The notes below the pieces were generated by a model. The model did not search any database and was not told where the DNA came from. It saw nothing but the letters and a program-made list of their open reading frames with translations. From Campylobacterales bacterium (lineage in GTDB: Bacteria > Campylobacterota > Campylobacteria > Campylobacterales > JAADDG01): a stretch of 10,298 nt of DNA. This document shows, in pieces, positions 6,844 to 10,298 of the stretch. Position numbers and translations under genes: made by a program. Location: contig JALVCR010000171.1 in NCBI GenBank assembly GCA_027009865.1, forward strand, positions 1 through 10,298. The letters run 5' to 3'. The number at the start of each line of letters is the position of its first letter. Positions within the stretch are counted from its first letter, which is position 1.

Positions 6844-7056
6844 GTGCCGGGTATTCTTGTACACCCGAACGAGTCTTTCGAAGAAGCGTATAGAAAGTTT
6901 AAAAAGCAGGTTGATAGAAATCTAATAGTTACGGAAGCGAGAGCAAGAAGATTCTATGAGCCTATGACCGAAAAGCGTAAAAAACAGAAAATAAACGCTC
7001 GAAAGAAGATGTTAAAAAGACTCTATATGCTTCGAAGATATGAAGCAAGACTCTAA
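6844..7056 (+). CDS. rpsU: 30S ribosomal protein S21
   Basis: A 70-aa protein starting at GTG 6844 (MPGILVHPNESFEEAYRKF). The frame can be read back to GTG codons at 6832 and 6835, but those lie inside the ribosome binding site AAAGGTGGTGATT (6828-6840). That sequence matches the full anti-Shine-Dalgarno complement AAAGGAGGTGATC at 11 of 13 bases and is well spaced for 6844. The MPG start and 70-residue length are the norm for S21 in Campylobacterota. Diagnostic segments are RKFKKQVDRNLIVTEARARR, the Arg/Lys-rich helix TEKRKKQKINARKKM and the C-terminus LKRLYMLRRYEARL. S21 joins the small subunit near the 3' end of 16S rRNA and helps start translation. Highly basic and intact, it is a single-gene unit with its own terminator. 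Confidence 0.97.
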   Translation: MPGILVHPNESFEEAYRKFKKQVDRNLIVTEARARRFYEPMTEKRKKQKINARKKMLKRLYMLRRYEARL

Positions 7057-7063
7057 TTCTACA

Positions 7064-7086
7064 AAGCGAAGCTTTAAGCTTCGCTT
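7064..7086 (+). terminator. Rho-independent terminator of rpsU
   Basis: AAGCGAAGC (7064-7072) pairs perfectly with GCTTCGCTT (7078-7086) around a TTTAA loop, 7 nt after the rpsU stop. It is followed by a pyrimidine-rich CTTCTTT tract. Confidence 0.85.
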
Positions 7087-7146
7087 CTTCTTTAAATTTT
7101 GAAAAATTGTCCGATCTACTTTGAAACTCTTTTTTAAGGAAATCCA

Positions 7147-7584
7147 ATGTTTAAAAAAAGTATTATCTTCTTTGGTTTGATAGTTTCGCTCTCTGCCGCT
7201 CAAAATCCCAAAATGCAAATGAGTGGTGAGGATATGTATAATATTTTGAAACCTCAAATGAGTTTAATGTATAAATCGATTATACCTATGATGGATAGAG
7301 CTCAAAAGTGTTTTTCAAATGCAAAAAATAAAGATGAGGCATTAAAATGTTCTCAAATGATGATTGATGAGAGCTCTAAATTTATGCCCGGAATGTCAAA
7401 GGAGATTTTAAAAGGGGAAGATTATAAAGATTTTGAATGGAATGATAAAATAAAAAAAGAGACTGTTGAGAGTATAGCAAAGAGCAAAGAAGAGATGATA
7501 AAAATGCAAAATTGTATAGAAAATAGCAAAGGAATAGAGGATTTAAATTCTTGCATGAAAGAGATAGGCATAGAAAAAAGATAG
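7147..7584 (+). CDS. Small exported protein with two CX12C cysteine pairs, unknown function
   Basis: A 145-aa protein starting at ATG 7147, with TAAGGA 6 nt upstream. A signal peptide (MFKKSIIFFGLIVSLSAA, about 1-18) points to the periplasm. The mature part is helical, Met- and Lys-rich, with exactly four cysteines: C55, C68, C123 and C136. Both pairs have CX12C spacing, and their surroundings align: AQKCFSNAKNKDEALKC with MQNCIENSKGIEDLNSC share Gln, Cys, Asn, Lys and Cys at the same places. The protein therefore carries two copies of one small helical motif separated by about 55 residues. Disulfides between the two copies, forming a helical hairpin, are an inference. Short Cys-paired periplasmic proteins of this kind seem common in Campylobacterota, but I know no assigned function. 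It stands alone between the rpsU terminator and its own. Confidence 0.85.
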   Translation: MFKKSIIFFGLIVSLSAAQNPKMQMSGEDMYNILKPQMSLMYKSIIPMMDRAQKCFSNAKNKDEALKCSQMMIDESSKFMPGMSKEILKGEDYKDFEWNDKIKKETVESIAKSKEEMIKMQNCIENSKGIEDLNSCMKEIGIEKR

Positions 7585-7601
7585 TTTTCTATGCTTTTTT
7601 T
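7568..7601 (+). terminator. Rho-independent terminator overlapping the end of the CX12C gene
   Basis: GCATAGAAAA (7568-7577) pairs perfectly with TTTTCTATGC (7585-7594), followed by seven T residues (7595-7601). The 5' arm encodes the last residues of the protein and the TAG stop (7582-7584) lies in the 7-nt loop. Confidence 0.88.
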
Positions 7602-7655
7602 CATTGCCTAAATTTTATTTCCTTGCTTTTATATTGAATATTTAAAAACGATATG

Positions 7656-7674
7656 TCTTGACAACTTGTCAAGA
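7656..7674. promoter_or_regulatory. Palindromic operator overlapping the toxin-antitoxin promoter
   Basis: TCTTGACAA and TTGTCAAGA are perfect 9-bp inverted arms around a single central C. The left arm contains the -35 hexamer, so a bound Phd-type antitoxin (alone or in complex with VapC) would block RNA polymerase. This is the standard autoregulatory layout of such cassettes; the actual binding is inferred. Confidence 0.75.
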
Positions 7675-7686
7675 AGAGCTTATAAT
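7658..7686 (+). promoter_or_regulatory. Consensus sigma-70 promoter of the toxin-antitoxin cassette
   Basis: TTGACA (7658-7663), a 17-bp spacer and TATAAT (7681-7686): both hexamers and the spacing are perfect. Transcription should start near 7693, leaving a leader of only about 13 nt that barely holds the AAGG ribosome binding site. It is the only promoter in the window with a canonical -35. Confidence 0.85.
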
Positions 7687-7705
7687 GGAATAAAAAGGCT
7701 GTATT

Positions 7706-7954
7706 ATGCAATCTATACAAGTTGGAGAATTTAAAGCTAATTTATCGGCTATTTTGGAAAAAGTTCAAAAAGAGGGAGAAAAGTTTATTATAGAATTTGG
7801 CAAAAAGCATAAAAAGATAGCAATATTAATACCTTATACAGAAGAGAGAAAACCAAGAAAATTTGGTCAGTTAGAGGGTAAAATTAAGATAGCTGAGAAT
7901 TTTGACGATGAAAATGAAGAGATAAATAAAATGTTTTATGAAAGTAAAATATGA
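7706..7954 (+). CDS. Phd/YefM-like antitoxin of a type II toxin-antitoxin system
   Basis: An 82-aa protein starting at ATG 7706, with AAGG 7 nt upstream. The N-terminal half (MQSIQVGEFKANLSAILEKVQ..., to about 48) fits the Phd/YefM fold: a short strand, a helix with the F/L pattern of MKT.ELRANFSEVLDEV-type antitoxins, and a strand pair around KFIIEFGKKHKKIAILIP. This half would dimerise and bind the palindromic operator upstream. The C-terminal half (GQLEGKIKIAENFDDENEEINKMFYESKI) matches the tail usual in Phd partners of PIN toxins (LEGKI...FD...I...F), which wraps the toxin and blocks its active site. Its TGA stop overlaps the toxin ATG (ATGA), so the pair is translationally coupled. Confidence 0.9.
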   Translation: MQSIQVGEFKANLSAILEKVQKEGEKFIIEFGKKHKKIAILIPYTEERKPRKFGQLEGKIKIAENFDDENEEINKMFYESKI

Positions 7955-8322
7955 ATATAATTATTGATACTCATATCTTTTTATGGTTAGCTGGAGATGT
8001 TAAAAAAGTTAGTAAAAAACATATGCGGTATCTTGAAGATTTGGATAATAATATTTATTTAAGCTCAATGAGTATAGCAGAAATAATGATAAAAAGATCA
8101 ATAGGCAGCTTAAAGTTTGAAGCTGATATTTTGGAAATTTTAGAGGAGATGGGTATAGATATTCTGGATTTTGATGCAAGAAGTGCCATAATGTTAGGAA
8201 AATTGCCAATGTATCACCGCGATCCTTTTGATAGAATGATAATTTCTCAAGCTATTATTAATGATTATAAAATTATAAGTGTAGATAATAAATTTAAACT
8301 GTATGATTGTGAATTATTGTAA
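7951..8322 (+). CDS. vapC: VapC-family PIN-domain toxin (ribonuclease)
   Basis: A 123-aa single-domain PIN protein, of normal length. The acidic residues expected for metal binding are all present: D6 in IIDTHIFLW, E44 in SSMSIAEIMIK, D91 and D94 in HRDPFDRMIISQA, and D112 in IISVDNKF. The HRDPFDR signature places it in the subgroup that pairs with Phd-type antitoxins (PIN_Sll0205-like). Such toxins are Mg2+-dependent RNases that cut specific RNAs, often tRNAs, and halt growth when the antitoxin is degraded. The start ATG at 7951 overlaps the antitoxin stop. All catalytic residues are intact, so it should be active. No clear terminator follows. The RNA target cannot be predicted from the sequence. 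Confidence 0.92.
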   Translation: MNIIIDTHIFLWLAGDVKKVSKKHMRYLEDLDNNIYLSSMSIAEIMIKRSIGSLKFEADILEILEEMGIDILDFDARSAIMLGKLPMYHRDPFDRMIISQAIINDYKIISVDNKFKLYDCELL

Positions 8323-8339
8323 TTTGTCCTAACCACAAC

Positions 8340-8495
8340 TTAATCTGAGATATCGGGTTTAATTCTCTTTTTATTTGTAGAAGTAGGCATAATATCGCTT
8401 ATATGAAATCTGCTTTTTTTAACCGTGTATGATCCTTTAACTTTTTTAGGAAAAGTACCCATATAAAAAATTCGATACTGTCAAGTATTGTTCAT
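8340..8495 (-). pseudogene. Possible small-gene remnant with an in-frame TGA
   Basis: On the minus strand, a good ribosome binding site (AAGGAG, 5 nt spacing) precedes ATG 8495-8493, but after four codons (MNNT) there is a TGA at 8483-8481. The same frame then continues without a stop for 46 codons to TAA at 8342-8340, with a possible internal ATG at 8462-8460 giving a 40-aa basic peptide (MGTFPKKVKGSYTVKKSRFH...). It sits between the vapC toxin and the convergent maf gene. It may be a decayed small gene, a leader peptide or chance; I do not recognise the product. Confidence 0.25.
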
Positions 8496-8560
8496 TGTTT
8501 CTCCTTTTTTAAAATTTTTTCTACATTGATATTCCCCCTTTTGTGGATATTTTTCTAATT

Positions 8561-10298
8561 TTAATTTATGCTTTCAGCCAGTTTCCTGTTTTTTAGTTTT
8601 ATTTTCTCTTTAGCCGATCTTTTAATTACTGTCAAAATTGCATCTAATCCGCCGGCTAAAAAGAATAGCCAAGGCTTATGAGCATAAAGCCACTCTAAAA
8701 TTTGCGCCTTTTGATCTATATCGGTTTTGATGTTTTTAACTTGAATTTTTGCAATTTCAAGCTCTTGGCTTATGATATATGATCTGATAAATTCAAAAAC
8801 GGTGGAGAAAAAATCTTTTTCTTCAAAGTAGTTTTTTATTTTGTCTATTTCATCCAAAATTTCAAGAGCCCTTTTAAAATCTATATCTTCAAGTCTGTTT
8901 TTACGGTTAAGCTCTTCAATCTCTTCGAGAAATTTTACAAGATGCAAAAAAGTCTCTTCACACTCCTTTTTTGCTTTTTCTATCTTTTCATACATTTTGG
9001 AGAGTTTTTCATAAAATTTTTCTCTATGTTTTTTTGCCAATTTTTCAGAGGGTTGTAATACGGGAATGCTCTTTTTTATTAATGATTTATCTACAAATTT
9101 TTCTATAAACTCTTTAAAAGGAATTTCTATAGCTCCCTCTATTCTTGCTCCTCCTTCTGTGGCGTTGTAGGTGGTCATCTCTTTTTTAGATTGGTTTATA
9201 TCATCTTCAAAAAAGTTCAAAAAGGCTTTCCAGATTGGAGTGCTTAAAACTTCTCCCTCTCCTCCGTAAGCTTTCAATTTTACTTTCTGTATATTTTTTT
9301 TCACATCATGAACGCCTCTTGTATGTTCCTTTGCATGGGTAGAGCCGTCTTTTGCAAAGGCTAAATCCTGTCCTATTAAAACAATCTTTTTGTATCCGGC
9401 ATAGTATGCAAACTCAAAAGCCATATTTGCAGCGCTCATTCCCCTTCCAAGATATCCCCATGGGTCGTTTTCAAAATAGAAAAGATAGCCAAACGGTCTC
9501 ATATTGATATGAAGCTCTCCGCCTTTGATATTTTTCAAAAGTTTTTCATGGGCTATTGAAGTTATAATAAAATTTACCCCTTCAAACGCCTCTTTTGGAA
9601 GATTTTCATAAAATCCGGCTGTCTCTTTGACTCTTTCTAAAGAGAAAACGAAATCCGGTTTTATTCCATGTTTATATAGAATCGGAAAGCTGGCGTCTAC
9701 CGATAAAATCGTTACGTTGTTTTGAATCTCTTTTAACTTTTGAAGCTGTTTTGTAAGAGACGGCCCTGTGGATACCAACACAGCTATTGAAGAATTTTTG
9801 GCTTTTTTGATAAATTTTTTAAAAGGGGGCGTTTTAATCATCTTCTCAAAATTTAAAATATGATGCTCCAAGCCTATTAGTGAATCTATTGCATCGTTTC
9901 CTACCGAGAAGATTAAATGCTCTATAGCCCTTGTTATAAGGGAGTTTGTATTTAATATCTTTTGTTTAAAATTCCTTTCGTAATAGGGAGTTGTTATTTC
10001 CATTTCATATAATCTTGAATATAAAGATGCGTCCTGTTTTACGAAAATATCGACAGCTTTTGCGAAAGTTAGATCTTCTAATAAAATAATTTGAAGTTTT
10101 TGCTCTTTTATATACTCATGTAAATCAACTAAATTTAAAACGATATATATAATTTCTATTTCCGGTTCAAAAATTGTTACTCTTTTTAAAGATATAAAAG
10201 TTTCAAATATCAATTTAAAAAGTATTCCGTTTCCAAAACCAAAAAAGTATAAAAAAGGGTATTTTTGTTTCTCTTTTAGATTTTGAAGGCTTTTTATT
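8561..10298 (-). CDS. Maf-family flagellin glycosyltransferase (DUF115/MptE-like), N-terminus beyond right edge
   Basis: The minus-strand frame ends at TAA 8563-8561 and is open through to base 10297. A TTG at 10213 could be mistaken for the start, but coding sequence continues upstream of it (LQNLKEKQKYPFLYFFGFGNGILFK). This is the usual YPF...GIGNG segment of the Maf N-terminal domain, so the gene is partial at its 5' end with at least 578 residues present. The central MAF domain (PF01973 type) shows VSTGPSLTKQL (about 9784-9752), SVDASFPILYKHGIKPDFV (about 9711-9655) and IGQDLAFAKDGSTHAKEH (about 9384-9331). The C-terminal third is mostly helical and charged. Maf proteins transfer nonulosonic acids (pseudaminic or legionaminic acid) onto flagellins in the cytoplasm before export, and are needed for motility in Campylobacter, Helicobacter and Aeromonas. 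The sugar used here is unknown. Confidence 0.9.
   Translation of the reverse strand, partial: IKSLQNLKEKQKYPFLYFFGFGNGILFKLIFETFISLKRVTIFEPEIEIIYIVLNLVDLHEYIKEQKLQIILLEDLTFAKAVDIFVKQDASLYSRLYEMEITTPYYERNFKQKILNTNSLITRAIEHLIFSVGNDAIDSLIGLEHHILNFEKMIKTPPFKKFIKKAKNSSIAVLVSTGPSLTKQLQKLKEIQNNVTILSVDASFPILYKHGIKPDFVFSLERVKETAGFYENLPKEAFEGVNFIITSIAHEKLLKNIKGGELHINMRPFGYLFYFENDPWGYLGRGMSAANMAFEFAYYAGYKKIVLIGQDLAFAKDGSTHAKEHTRGVHDVKKNIQKVKLKAYGGEGEVLSTPIWKAFLNFFEDDINQSKKEMTTYNATEGGARIEGAIEIPFKEFIEKFVDKSLIKKSIPVLQPSEKLAKKHREKFYEKLSKMYEKIEKAKKECEETFLHLVKFLEEIEELNRKNRLEDIDFKRALEILDEIDKIKNYFEEKDFFSTVFEFIRSYIISQELEIAKIQVKNIKTDIDQKAQILEWLYAHKPWLFFLAGGLDAILTVIKRSAKEKIKLKNRKLAESIN

Noticed and set aside
7093..7118. 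Sigma-28-like sequence (TAAATTTT ... CCGATCT) before the CX12C protein gene
   Set aside because: The spacer is about 2 nt too short and the -10 half departs from consensus, so chance is likely.
7012..7257. Minus-strand reading frames across the rpsU end and the following gap
   Set aside because: They run through the rpsU terminator hairpin and across two well-supported plus-strand genes.
8526..8552. Weak hairpin ATATTCC...GGATAT followed by T residues, as a terminator for the toxin-antitoxin transcript
   Set aside because: The stem has a bulge and only six pairs, and lies over 200 nt after vapC; not convincing.
1..10298. CRISPR array, tRNA, rRNA or insertion sequence
   Set aside because: No spaced direct repeats, cloverleaf-like sequence, rRNA segments or transposase motifs were seen on either strand.

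Overview
The window is a low-GC (visibly AT-rich) stretch of a bacterial chromosome, most likely from a Campylobacterota (epsilonproteobacterial) species. Four things point that way: the S21 ribosomal protein with its RARRFYEP...LKRLYMLRRYEARL tail; the short 70-aa rpsU as a stand-alone unit; the Maf-type flagellin glycosyltransferase; and the T-rich promoters with good -10 boxes but weak -35 boxes. The exact genus cannot be fixed by eye; a motile, possibly deep-branching or thermophilic group is compatible. Nothing looks like a phage or an insertion sequence; the window is ordinary core genome with one toxin-antitoxin cassette.

Layout. Positions 1-2560, minus strand: a two-gene outer-membrane assembly operon. 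tamA (POTRA plus beta-barrel) is followed by tamB, which starts at a TTG overlapping the tamA stop and runs off the left edge. Positions 2658-3122, plus: a membrane-anchored coiled-coil protein of unknown function. Directly abutting it on the other strand, 3123-3278, is an unlisted 51-aa single-pass membrane protein. Positions 3279-3486: a regulatory region with a perfect palindrome, a TATAAT box and a leader hairpin in front of a highly expressed-looking porin (3487-4728), which ends in a clear terminator. Positions 4842-6776: a FapA/DUF342 protein with a TTG start and a possible sigma-28-like promoter. Positions 6844-7056: rpsU, with a near-complete Shine-Dalgarno sequence and its own terminator. 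Positions 7147-7584: a small exported protein with two CX12C cysteine pairs, whose terminator overlaps its stop codon. Positions 7706-8322: a Phd-like antitoxin and VapC/PIN toxin with ATGA overlap, driven by a consensus promoter that carries a palindromic operator. Positions 8323-8560: non-coding, apart from the remnant of a possible small gene on the minus strand. Positions 8561-10298, minus: a Maf flagellin glycosyltransferase whose N-terminus lies beyond the right edge.

Common threads. Much of the window deals with the cell envelope and motility: TamA/TamB and the porin (outer membrane), FapA and Maf (flagellum), and three small exported or membrane proteins of unknown role. Several starts are non-ATG (TTG for tamB and the FapA gene, GTG for rpsU). 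The most useful observations are the overlooked 51-aa gene, the twin-CX12C repeat protein, the changed barrel-loop motif of TamA, and the layout of the toxin-antitoxin promoter/operator. I did not find convincing evidence of a wholly new multi-gene system.
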